NCBI GenBank assembly: GCA_014529385.2
Contig: CM043969.1
Coordinates: 27,415,446-27,479,445, forward strand
Direction of reading: 5' to 3'
Source: Adiantum capillus-veneris
Taxonomy: Eukaryota; Streptophyta; Polypodiopsida; Polypodiales; Pteridaceae
Length of the DNA: 64,000 bases
Below, one piece after another: positions 34,519-44,995 of this stretch. A program made the translations under genes and the position numbers. The notes beneath the pieces are model-generated. The model did no database searches. It saw only the letters and a program-made list of their open reading frames with translations, and was not told the DNA's origin. Positions within the stretch are counted from its first letter, which is position 1, and the number at the start of each line of letters is the position of its first letter.

Positions 34519-35411
34519 TATTAGCAGCGGCTAACATAGGCTACACCAATTATGGACCAAGCTGTGGATGTGATATAGTGCACAATATTTCCTGTTCATT
34601 GTATAAGGCCTTGGGTTCATTTAGGAGTTCCAAAGCTGTACAAGTCTAGGCTAAAGAGCTCAACTTTATCCCATAGTTGAAGGGTTTGAGGCCCAAAGCT
34701 ATAAAAGAGCCCTATGCTTAATGAGAAGTCATTCTTGGGTGAGTTCTTCTCTTTGTAGAGTGGATGGTTATGAGTCTCATGGGCTTTCCATGCCCATGTA
34801 GCTCTTGATTTCTAATAATCAATTACACTTTCTTTATTATTAGTCCGCTTTGTTTAATTATGTGGAGTGAGATTGTATTAGTGTAATGGTAGATCTCTAA
34901 TCCCTTTTTTGAGTTAATCTGTTTTATCCACACCATTGGCCATGGTGTGAGAGGGCTATGCCTTCCTTCTCTTTGTCTCTCTCTACAAGGTGAGCGGTTA
35001 GTGTGTGTGCATACGTATTCGCATTGAGGGGATGTACCGGAATGGACACACTAATGCGGAGTAGGTATGTTAATTGCATGCTTGTGTACTTGTGTTGTGA
35101 TTAGAGTGATTATTGTGAGAGTAGGTATGTTAATTGCATGCTTGTGTACTTGCGTTGTGATCAGAGTGATTGTTGTGAGAGTTTAATTTCAATCACATGA
35201 TTGTGTACAAGTGATTAGCAAGTAGGAATGTGTGGTTGATTAGAGAAAGCCCTTTCCATGGCTTCTCTCTATGATGAGTAGAAGGATCCCTTGAATCCTC
35301 TATTTCTACTCATCCTATGCTCGTGCTTGTGTGTCCTAGCTGGGTTTGCCGATCCACGGATTTGACAATTTTGTGGGTTGCAATTAGGTCGTGCTACAAC
35401 GCCACCCTACA
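34519..35411 (+). repeat. 5' LTR of the LARD-like element
   Basis: 893 bp. It starts TATTAGCAGC, where the 3' copy has TGTTAGCAGC, so the TG end is mutated. It ends CCCTACA. A TATA box (TATAAAAG) is at 34,700. It holds a 60-bp tandem duplication (35,059-35,118 and 35,119-35,178) missing from the 3' LTR, which explains most of the length difference. Confidence 0.93.
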
Positions 35412-35413
35412 TT

Positions 35414-35430
35414 TGGCGCCGTTGTCGAGG
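35414..35430 (+). promoter_or_regulatory. Primer-binding site
   Basis: TGGCGCCGTTGTCGAGG, two bases after the 5' LTR. It resembles the PBS seen in plant Athila/Tat-type Ty3 elements. Confidence 0.85.
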
Positions 35431-38400
35431 ATTGATAACCTAAGCTAATGAGTATAGGATGTGTAGAATAGAGTAATTTCATTAGTAATTTCTCGATTTT
35501 TGAGTGTGTAACTCGATTTTGGTGTGATTTGATGATGTTTTTGCAAGAAATTGATGCTAACGTTGAGTTATGAATATCCCAAACCCCCATTTTCACCCCA
35601 GTTTCACTAATTTCATACTAACCCTTGCTAATTTTGCTTTGTTTCCATGCTAATTTTACTAATTTCATGCTAATTTTTTACTAATTTTGACTAACCTTAC
35701 TAACCTAACCACTAATATTTGAAGTGTAAAGTATGTTAAATCCGCTTGCAAGAGGTGGAATCATCACTCTAATCAAGTTAATTGTACCAATTTATGTCTA
35801 ATTTGATGATTTGAGTGTTTGATTTTTGACCTACAAATGGTCAATTTTGGAGCCAATTTGGTAGTGCACACACAAGTGTGTGCACTGATACGTCTTTGCA
35901 TGGAGCAAAGGAATAGCTTGGAGTGTAATTTTGATGTAAGTGCACTACTTGATTATGTCAATTGTTGATTGATTTATGTGATTCAATGTACTAATTATTT
36001 GCTAAAATTAGGTGTATAATGTTTTAATTGACCTACACTTTGCATCTAATTTGATACACTTGGAATGAAATTGATGGTCAAATTGTGACTAATGAACTTT
36101 ATGTGCATCCAAATAATGCTTAATTCTCATCAAGAATTCATGTGTGTGCATAAAAATCATTGTGTGCGCATGCACCAAAGAGGGAAAAAAAAAACTATCA
36201 AAAATTTCAAGTCTATATGCACCTAATCTTGAATGTGTGCTTACATAAAAACTGATGGAAATGATGATTTGTGAGTATGAAATCATATAATTGATATGTA
36301 TGCTATGATAATTCAATCATTAGATAAGCCTAATTGCCAACAATTTGAGCAAAGATTGAGTGTGTGTGCCTATCCAAGACCACTTGATTTTCTATGATTG
36401 ATGGTCAATTAGGGCACCTAAATAATTTTTTGATTGTGAAATGTTTATAAAAAGTGTGTGCCTAAATGCATTACAAATTGAGCCAAATTTGAATTTTTGT
36501 GCTTAAATTTTGAGGGTGCGCATTGCTTGATTGGGTCAAAATAGTGTTAATTTTTTAGAGATTGAGCATGCATGCAATCACTTACGCTTGATTGAGTATG
36601 CAATTTGAGAATTTCAATGTGTAATTGATGGATAAATTGCATAAATTGTTGGCCTATATTTGGGTGTGTGTGCCTACTCAATGGCATGTGCAATCCGGTC
36701 CTTGAATGAATAACTGGGAGCAATTACCAATTATGATGATGGAAAGTCTTACAAGATTGGTTTATGTATGATTAAGTGATTCATGATGATTCAATTGATA
36801 CTCAATTGAAAATGATTGGATAATGACCAAGTTTGTGTATGCGGATTTGAAGAAAATTGGTAAAAATTTCATTGAATTGTGCCTTTGCAACTGCTATAAT
36901 CAATTGTGTGTAACCGTACAAACCAAGTGACGAATCCGATTTGATTTGGATGATTTTCGATATTGGATATGAGCAATTCAAATTGCAATGATTGCTAATA
37001 AAATTGGAATGTTTCGATGAGAAAATAGATGCATTAAGTTGCCGAACCAAGTGTAAGTTGTAACAAATTGCAATATCTAAATGAATTTTACCATGCATGA
37101 CTTCCAATCACTCACATATGCTAGACCAAGCACCGTAATGTGAAAAATGGACGAGAGATTCAATAGTCTTGTGCAAGATCAATCGATCAAACTTTGTGTG
37201 TATGTCTTATTGATGCCGGTAATTATTGATTGGCTTCAAGATACTTCCATGTATGATTTTATTGAAGCTCAATGGGATGATAAAAATGAGAATGTTTATA
37301 TGCATGTCAAACCACTTATTGAATTATGAGCCAATTCTCGAAGATATTATAAAAATTTTCAGTAATGAACATTGGTTTTATTGAGTATAAGAGGTTTGGC
37401 TTGGAATGAATTCACGAATAGCCCGGATGACTAATGTGGGGCTGATCCCCTGTTGTCCTTATTTCTCAAAGGTATGACATACGCTGCCCTTTCTATGGCT
37501 TCATGCTTCCCAAAAATGAGCCGTGATCTAATCGATTCTCGCCCACTGCCCAGGGTCCAGCTTGTAGCCCTCACTCACACACACACACACACACGCTCGC
37601 TCGCCTTGCTGGGACTTGGCCTTCAACCGCTCTCTGACACAGCCGCAGCGGCGCAGCTGCGTGAACTTTTGCCTTCAACACACACACACACACAACATTT
37701 CTGCAGCTGGTCCAGCTCGCAACACACACCTCATATTTTTCAGTAGCAAGGTGCTTCCTCATGCTGCACAGTTGACAGACCCGCACAGTACCAGGGCCAT
37801 GAGCGTAATGAGCTTGCTGGGCGGATGTCTTGCAGGTCGGCAGTCGGCAGGGACCGTCTCCTGTTGTGAAGCCGTCTTCTGTTGTGAAGCTGGTGCTTGC
37901 ATGAATCCTGCGATGGCGAAGATGACGGTGATGGTGATGAGCAGGGGAGACGGTCATATGGCATTGATGCCGGCCTCATCACCCTTTTACTCGGACAGCT
38001 AGAGTGAATCATCTCTGTCGGGGGGCTGTAAGACCTCGTAGGAGATGGTGTGGAGGTCAGACGAAATGAGTCCATCCACCTCCTCACATGCTCGAAATGC
38101 ACGGCTTGCTTACTAATTTGCATGATCTTGCTTTAAAAGACCCAGTTGTGCTTGATCTGAATATATTCAATTTTCACTCAATCCCTTGATCTCTTCCTCA
38201 TTCTCTCGCTACACCATATTGTTGCAAACAAGCGCAGAAAATCTTTAAAATAAATAAAATGAAATAACATATGGACTAAAAATAAGAGGGTGATTCCAAC
38301 CGGATGAGAACCTTCATTTTTAGCTAAAAAGTTCCTTCACACAGAGTGCCATGAATTCATGAGCGCCCAAGTCAATCGATTGTAAGAGTGAAAATGAAAA

Positions 38401-41122
38401 CAATTTTTGCATGAATTTTGAGAGGAATATGGATGATTGGTTAAAAGCTTATATGTTTGTGCAAGAATTTAAAAGATATGTATGCTTTGTGTCATGTTTA
38501 ATTTCAGGGTTCCATTTGAATGCTAAGAGGCTTTTATAGCATTAAAATTGACATCATTTTGAAGCGATGTTGGCCCATGATACACAACCAGGTTTTGATT
38601 CCTCAAGGGAGCTTCAAGTCACTTCATCTTATTCTCTTTTCTTTCTTTGCTATGCATGTTGTGGGAGCGCCAGCTGGATGTGATCATCAAGTATGTGCCT
38701 TGATTGAGCAAACAAATGTGACCCTATTGCACTAAAAATTTTCTTGTATATTGGGCTTGAATAAAGTTCTCATTGCACAAAATGGAGACCTCTTTGAGAC
38801 ATGCATGTGACCCTTCTTTGAGAGTTATGTTGATAATGCATTCATGTATGGTCAAGACAAGCGCACAAAAATTGGAGTTGAAAGTTAGATTTTAGTGCCT
38901 AGTTTGATTGCAACTACCCTTTTTTGCACTAAAACAAAACTCTCTTTCACATAAGCTACATGTTGAGAGTTCATTGATTGAAAGATGGCACTTCAAATTT
39001 AAACGTGACATTGCTTATGCTTTATTTGAATGCAAAAATCATTGCAAAGCACTGACATTGATCTTGTTTGATGGTCAAGAGAGAGCATGAGAATTTTGGG
39101 GTTGTGGTTGAACATGAAAGTTTTAGTGCTTGTATTAAATGACCAATGCTAAAAAACACTAACAATTGAGCTTTATTTTGAAGGGATGTGGCAGGAGTGT
39201 ACTTCCAAATAATCCAAGAAGGGGTCATCATTGCAATATATTGCAACACAATTTGGCTAATTAGAGCCATTCCAATTGATTGGATTAAAAGTTGTATATA
39301 TGCTAGCTCATAGCCTTGTCAAAACTTAATTTTTTCATTTTGAGCTAGCGCTCACCAAACTTTTTTGAGCTTTCAAGTACATAATTTGGCTATTAAGAGC
39401 CATTCATTTTCATTTCATCAAGTTGCAGTCATCTCTAGCTCATAGATTGCTCTAAAAAATGTAAAATTTCATGTGAGCTAGTCGTTAGCCAACTTTTTGA
39501 AAAGCTTTAAAAATGTAAAATTTGGCTTTGAAGAGCCACTTCGTTTCATTCAAAAATTGCATTATTCTCATCTCTTGGCTTGTTTTAAATTCCATACTTC
39601 AAGTGAGCTAGAAACTAATCAACTTTTGAATCATGCATGAGAGATGGTAAGAACTATAAAATTTGCTTGTGTGGAAGCTCATTTTATCTCTCATGGTTGT
39701 TCTGTATGCATAAATTTACTAACAAAGAGCATCATGTGCATAACCAAAGGCACCTTTTTCCCTTGGATTTTTTCCCTTTGGCAAATTCGGGTATGCAAGA
39801 CCCTAGCTTTAGGTTTTCATTAATTTCTTTTGTGTGCATTTGGTTTTCTTAATTGGCTTTTGTAGCTTGTGTTTACACTTAGCTTCAAAAATCTTCTTTT
39901 GCAAATAAAAAAATCAAGGAGATTCTCTACACAAAGGGGATACATGCTCAAGGATGCACAAAGAGCATGAATAGCTGTAATCCTTCCATGTTTTTGCTCT
40001 TTTATTCATCTTCATTCTCTATGATTGGCTTAAGTAATTTTTGCTTTTAAGCTATAGTTTTTTCATGTTCAAAATCTAAGCATACTAAAGTTTCAACACT
40101 TTTACCTTTGTGAAAATTAACTCATCAAAAAATTAGGTTTTATGTGTGCTAGTCATAGGTAATTGGCCTTGACCTTAGGTTAATGTAGATGCATTTCTCA
40201 TTAGTCCTAGACTCTTAGTGATAGTCTTAATACTCCATTCATTTTTAACATGACCTAGGGCTATGCTTAGGCTTTAGTACTTTAGTCCAATTTCCATTAG
40301 CATCTCATAAAGGGAGCAATAAAAAAGTGCTAAAAAATGAATCAATGAAGCAAAAAAGTGTTAAGAAAAAGTAGCAAAAATGCTACTAGACACATGAAAA
40401 GAAAATTTCTATGTTATGTTGTGTCTATGTGAGGCCTAACGCCTTATTGGCACTTGGCAGGCGAGGGGAATCACCTTGGCTTGCTTGGTCAAGTCCCTAA
40501 ACCGATGCCCTGGGTTGATAGGGGTTAGCTGTCGCATTGGTAGACTAGTAGGCTTTTAAAACACCTTCTTGAGGGTTCAAGGAGCCAAGAGTCGTAACTA
40601 GACTTGCCTTGGGGTGGTATCCTTGTAATTGTGCTTTAATTTTTTCAATGAATGACAAAAACAAAACTTCCATGAGCTTCAAAAAAACTTTGAAAACGTA
40701 CTAATAGAATCGGAGCTTTTTTATAGCCCATATACATGATAGACTTGAATGATTTATTAATATTGGTCACATAGTTTTTAATCTAGTAGGTTTATGAACT
40801 TGCATTAGCCTAGGGTCATCATTGATTGCTTGTGTTTCATGCATAAAATTGAAATTTCAAGTGGTTTGATCTTCACAACAGTTTAGGTGTTTTTTTTGCT
40901 TTATGTTGTCTAGTTTTTGACTATGATTCACCCATCTTTTAGAAGCAAAAAACTCACTTTGCATGGTTGTTCATTGTGCTTCATGTTTTATTCATTCTTG
41001 GTGGCCTTTGATGCTCATTACTTGTTCTTATATTTTGCAGCTCAACATTTCTTCCATGGACTTGCTTTTCGACCATGTCACCATGTCTTGCTTCACCAAC
41101 ACATGAGGACGTGCGCCAAATT
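35431..41122 (+). other. Non-coding interior of the LARD-like element
   Basis: AT-rich, with many GTGTGTGC and TGATTGA-type words and no conserved protein. A compositionally different block at about 37,440-38,130 is richer in CG dinucleotides and has two (CA)n tracts. It may be a captured or inserted fragment, since frames on both strands look unlike known proteins. A conserved-looking block near 40,430-40,660 could be a packaging or leader structure, but this is a guess. Confidence 0.6.
39240..39690 (+). repeat. Diverged tandem repeat, period about 133-141 bp
   Basis: AATTTGGCT...GAGCCA recurs at 39,250, 39,383 and 39,519, with a weaker copy at 39,660. Each copy is followed by a TCATTTC/TTTCATT run, a GCTCAT or CTTGGCTT word, GTGAGCTAG and a CAACTTTT word. 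It lies inside the LARD interior. Confidence 0.75.
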
Positions 41123-41135
41123 AGGAAGGGGGGAA
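41123..41135 (+). promoter_or_regulatory. Polypurine tract
   Basis: AGGAAGGGGGGAA directly before the 3' LTR, the expected plus-strand priming site. Confidence 0.88.
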
Positions 41136-41961
41136 TGTTAGCAGCAGCTAACACAGGCTACACCAATTATGCACCAAGATGTGGATGTGCTATAGTGCAC
41201 AATATTTCTTGTTGGGCTCATTTAGGAGTTCCAAGTTGTATAAGTCTAGGCTAAAGAGCTCAACTGCATCCCATAGTTGAAGGGTTTGAGGCCCAAAGCT
41301 ATAAAAGAGCCCTATGCTTAATGAGAAGTCATTCTTGGGTGATTTCTTTTCTTTGTAGAGTGGATGGTCATGAGACTCATGGGCTTTCCATGCCCATGTA
41401 GCTCTTGATTTATAATAATCAATCACACTCTCTTTCTTATTAGTCTTCTTTGTTTCATTATGTGAAGTGAGATTGTATTAGTGTGATGGTAGATCTCTTA
41501 TCCCTTTTTTGAGTTAATCTCTTATATCCACACCATTGGCCATGGTGTGTGAGGGCTATGCCTTCCTTCTCTTCCTCTCTCTCTACAAGGTGTGCGGTTA
41601 GTGTGTGTGCATACGTAGTCGCATTGAGGGGATGTACCGGAATGGACACACTAATGCGGAGTAGGTATGTTAATTGCATGCTTGTGTAGTAGTATGATTA
41701 ATTAGAGTGTGATTAGAGTGATTGATGTGAGATTAATTTCAATCGCATGATTGTGTGCAAGTGATTAGCAAGTAGGAATGTGTGGTTGATTAGAGGAAGC
41801 TCTTTCCATGGCTTTTCTCAATGATGAGTAGAAGGATCCCTTGAGTCCTCTATTTCTATTCATCCTATGCTCGTACTTCCATGCCCTAGCCAGGTTTGCC
41901 AATCCACGGATTTGACAATTTTGTGGGTTGCGATTAGGTCGTGCTACAATGCCACCCTACA
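41136..41961 (+). repeat. 3' LTR of the LARD-like element
   Basis: 826 bp, TG...CA, strongly similar to the 5' LTR along its length. It is followed by the CACTA target duplication. Confidence 0.93.
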
Positions 41962-42299
41962 CACTACAAGTGATAAGTTTAAACAAGTAATTTTGTATCA
42001 ATTCTTTTGAACTATTGATAATTGTTTGATTTGGTTTGGGTTTATGTAGATTCAAGGTGATCAAACGTACATGCCTGTGGATGACAACGCGATAGAGGAG
42101 GATTAGATAGAATAATATTTTGTCCAAAATTTGGTAAAGTCCCAATGTGGCCCAATGTATATACAACTATTTATCTTTTTATTGTAACTTTTTTGAATAG
42201 TTGACCTTTTGCATATTAAATTGTCAAGGTAAAGTAAATTTCAATTCTTTGATTTTTTTCATACTCTTCCAAAAAACAATTGATGTTTCATTGTTTTAT

Positions 42300-42565
42300 G
42301 TAGGTCAAAAAATAAGGTGCTCATTTGGGCCACCCAATTTTGGGTGGCCCAAATGAGCACCTTTATTTTTTAATGGGCATGTAGCGACAACTCTCGCGAT
42401 AATATTAGCGGGTATATTGCTGCGACTACTACTGTGCTTATTGCTGAGAAACCACTACCGCGTCCATAGACGCGGTTATTGCCACTCCTGCAAATTTTTC
42501 TCGCTCCTTTTTCCTTTGTTTTTTCGCGGAAATGCTAGTGGTTATAGAAAACTCCTCTTATAGTG
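42300..42565 (+). mobile_element. 3' terminus of a CACTA-type element
   Basis: It ends CTCCTCTTATAGTG at 42,565, the inverse of a CACTATAAGAGGAG terminus. Subterminal GCGACAAC, GCGGTTATTGCC and similar words are spread before it. A strong 26-bp-arm palindrome lies at 42,311-42,366. The matching left terminus was not found in the window, so element length is unknown. The repeat B gene probably belongs to it. Confidence 0.7.
42311..42366. repeat. 26-bp-arm palindrome
   Basis: The left arm 42,311-42,336 (from AATAAGGTGC through GGGCCACCCA), a 4-bp loop ATTT, and the right arm from 42,341 pair perfectly for at least 24 bp, then with one extra T. It should form a stable hairpin in DNA or RNA. Confidence 0.9.
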
Positions 42566-42890
42566 GAAGGAGACAGGAATTCAAGTGACCACATGGCTGC
42601 AAAATGGTTATATGGGATACTATGCATGGTTGGATGGCAAGCTGAGAAGCCAACGTTGCAAGAAAATGCAAGAAAATCTATTATCTATATAACAGAGACA
42701 CAAATTCAGATGGCACATGGATACAAATGGTTATTCCATCTACTATGTACGGTTGGATGGCGAGTTAAGAAGCCAATGTTGCAAGAAAATGCTGGTGCTG
42801 ACCCTTCAACTCAGCTTTTATGCTATGCTATAAAAGGTGATATCAACAAAATGGGGCATTGTTGCTAGATTACGGTGCTATTGAAAGGTG
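42563..42890 (+). pseudogene. Ankyrin-repeat-like host gene fragment
   Basis: The frame contains a 24-residue unit twice (KWLYGILCMVGWQAEKP and KWLFHLLCTVGWRVKKP, about 128 bp apart in DNA). Then comes LLCYAIKGDINKM and, after a +1 frame change, ALLLDYGAIER. LL.YA.KGD followed by LLxxGA is the helix-turn-helix signature of ankyrin repeats. The match covers about one repeat, so the parent gene cannot be named. It lies immediately outside the CACTA 3' terminus. Confidence 0.5.
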
Positions 42891-43040
42891 AGATGACTCT
42901 CTCTACCATTTGGCTCTCTCTACGTTGTCACATAGAAGTGATTTTGGTTTGAATGGTTTGAAGGTTCTATTGAGTCTCTCAATCTTGCCCTTAGGATATC
43001 AACGTCGTGTTGTAACTAGGCGCTCATTTCCATTCACCAA

Positions 43041-43042
<2 letters not shown>

Positions 43043-43116
<74 letters not shown>
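43043..43116. repeat. (CT)n(GT)n microsatellite
   Basis: About 44 bp of CT followed by about 28 bp of GT. Confidence 0.96.
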
Positions 43117-43117
<1 letters not shown>

Positions 43118-43660
43118 ACTTCATGGGGTTGCGTGTAGGAGATCATTTTTTGGCAAGCTCTGCATGCTTCATGGGGCTCGGCCTTCTTGGAGTAGCCGCT
43201 GCCCTGGCTAGTCAGAAGGGAACTTGGGAGTTCCTTGGCAAGAAGCACCCATGTCCCTGCAACACGTGCTGTCACTTCATTGCTTGGAGCACCTTAGTGT
43301 CTATGATGGGATTGCTACTCAAGGACTGCCATGCATCGTAGGCAGCAATTACTCTTATAAACCAAGGAGCTCGGTGTCATGCAGTTGTCCACCAAAGTAT
43401 TCACGATGGGATTTCTACTCAAGGGCAAAAACTGTAGGAGACGGCGAGCGACAGCAGGAGGTTGTGCCAGCCGCATGTGATACATTATTTCTTTTAAATT
43501 TTTACTTGGTGAGCGAAAGGCTCTTTTCCCCCTATCTGATCACCCAATCCACCACATGGCAGCTTCTCACTTGTAGCTTTTCCCGCTAGCAAAAAACTAA
43601 AAGCCCTTGCTTAATAATAAAAACACCGCAAGTACAACACCTTTGCACGTACACTACAAC
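43117..43660. other. Unassigned sequence
   Basis: One plus-strand frame continues from 42,910 to 43,341 through the microsatellite, but no domain is recognised on either strand. Confidence 0.4.
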
Positions 43661-43662
43661 GA

Positions 43663-43782
43663 CGCAGGTTCTCCAGAAGCAGTCCATAGCTAGAGCAGCT
43701 CGTAGGCACCATAGACGCTTGCCAGGTTCTCCAGAAGCAGCTCGGACAGGCAGTTCTAATTCGCAGGTTCCCCAGAAGCAGC
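43663..43782 (+). repeat. Three copies of a 19-bp word
   Basis: GCAGGTTCTCCAGAAGCAG, with one or two changes per copy, at about 43,663, 43,722 and 43,763. Spacing is irregular, so this is not a simple tandem array. Confidence 0.75.
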
Positions 43783-43784
43783 AG

Positions 43785-44995
43785 GTTTGGTGATTTGACT
43801 CCAGATTATGCCAACTGATCATCGATTGAAATCTGATATCTTCTGTTTTAGTAGCACTAGAACAGACCTCTGCCAAGGATTGATTGCACAAAATATTTGA
43901 TCTTTGAAAGTGCTCATTACATCGGAAAGCATCCAAAGTACCTTCTAGCTTGATGATCTATGAAATATAACCAAGGTTTGCAAGGTCTCTGGTACTCCTT
44001 TCCGATTCCATCAAGCTGGCCATTTGTGCTATCATATCACTGAGCGTCAAACTAGTCATCTGTGCTATCATATCACTGAGAGATCAGGGTGAGAATGTCC
44101 TACACATTGAAGTTGAAGGATATGAGCATGAGCAGCAAGTGGAGGGTGGCCTCAACAACAACGACAGTAGAAGAGGGCTGAACAGGCCATATTTTGGGAT
44201 CATAACCCAAAGGTCAAGGAATGAGTGATTTTAGGGTTCGTCTACAAAACAATTGTGAGTAGCAAAGAGAGCACGGATTGCACTTGCAAAGAGAGAATGA
44301 GCTATATAAGGTTGATAGTAGCAATAAGAGAAGGAGATTGGCATGCAAAAGAAGAGGAGGTTGACGAGTGAGCAACATTGTGGGAGGGAGGCAAGCTCTT
44401 GGAAGAGGGGACGAGCTGGAGCAAAATAAAGAGAGTTGAAGAGCCTCGGTGTTTGCAAAACGAGATGAGCACAAGAGAGCACCGAACTTGGGAAGCTGGC
44501 AAAAACGGCCCAACATCTTTAAGAGGATGAGATGCAGAGCTACTTTTGTTCGGGGAATATATCTTCTTTTGGAATTTATAGGTTGCAAAATACACCCGGC
44601 GTGAGCTTTGTGATGAAGCGATGAAATTTTGAGAGGTTTCGAGCAGAGTGAAGGAATTGTCATGACACCAGATGTGTTCACTTTTATTTTTAAGGGTCTC
44701 TTTCTAGGATCTCAACGGAGAAGCCACCATGTGGCATTGATTTTAAATTTTTAAAAAAATCACTGCTAGGAAGAGCTCTAAAAAACCTATGATGTGAAAA
44801 GAAACCAAAAAAGCATTCTGTGTTGCTCAATTGCTTGAGAGTACTGCGGATGCTTGCCCACGTGACTCTCAAATATCAGACATTTTGTGCAATCAACCCA
44901 TGGTAGAGATTTTCTCTAGTGATACTAAAACAAAAGATACCATATTTCAATCGATGGTCAATGGGCCAAATCTAGAGTGTATGAATCACCAAAAC
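43785..44995. repeat. Diverged inverted repeat pair, arms about 180 bp
   Basis: The arm at about 43,785-43,960 is the inverse of about 44,815-44,995. Landmarks are TTTTGTGCAATCAA, CTACTAAAACA, TTTCAATCGATG and a TCACCAAA end; identity is about 75-80% by eye. The roughly 0.85 kb between holds minus-strand frames of no recognised family. Confidence 0.75.

Larger units (their letters stand above)
34519..41961 (+). mobile_element. Non-coding LTR retrotransposon (LARD-like), 7.44 kb
   Basis: Two LTRs, 34,519-35,411 and 41,136-41,961, lie in direct orientation. The 5-bp repeat CACTA flanks the element (34,514-34,518 and 41,962-41,966). After the 5' LTR comes TGGCGCCGTTGTCGAGG (35,414-35,430), the primer-binding type used by many plant Ty3 elements. 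Before the 3' LTR there is a purine tract (41,123-41,135). The 5.7 kb interior shows no gag or pol motif in any frame. This is the definition of a large retrotransposon derivative, mobilised by proteins of another element. Strand is set by PBS and PPT. Confidence 0.92.

Noticed and set aside
34514-41966. CACTA flanks read as ends of a CACTA transposon
   Set aside because: They are direct, not inverted, and sit outside LTRs with PBS and PPT, so they are the LTR element's target duplication.
44214-44681. 155-codon minus-strand frame between the inverted repeat arms
   Set aside because: Leu/Ser/Cys-rich with no recognisable motif; kept only as part of the unassigned region.
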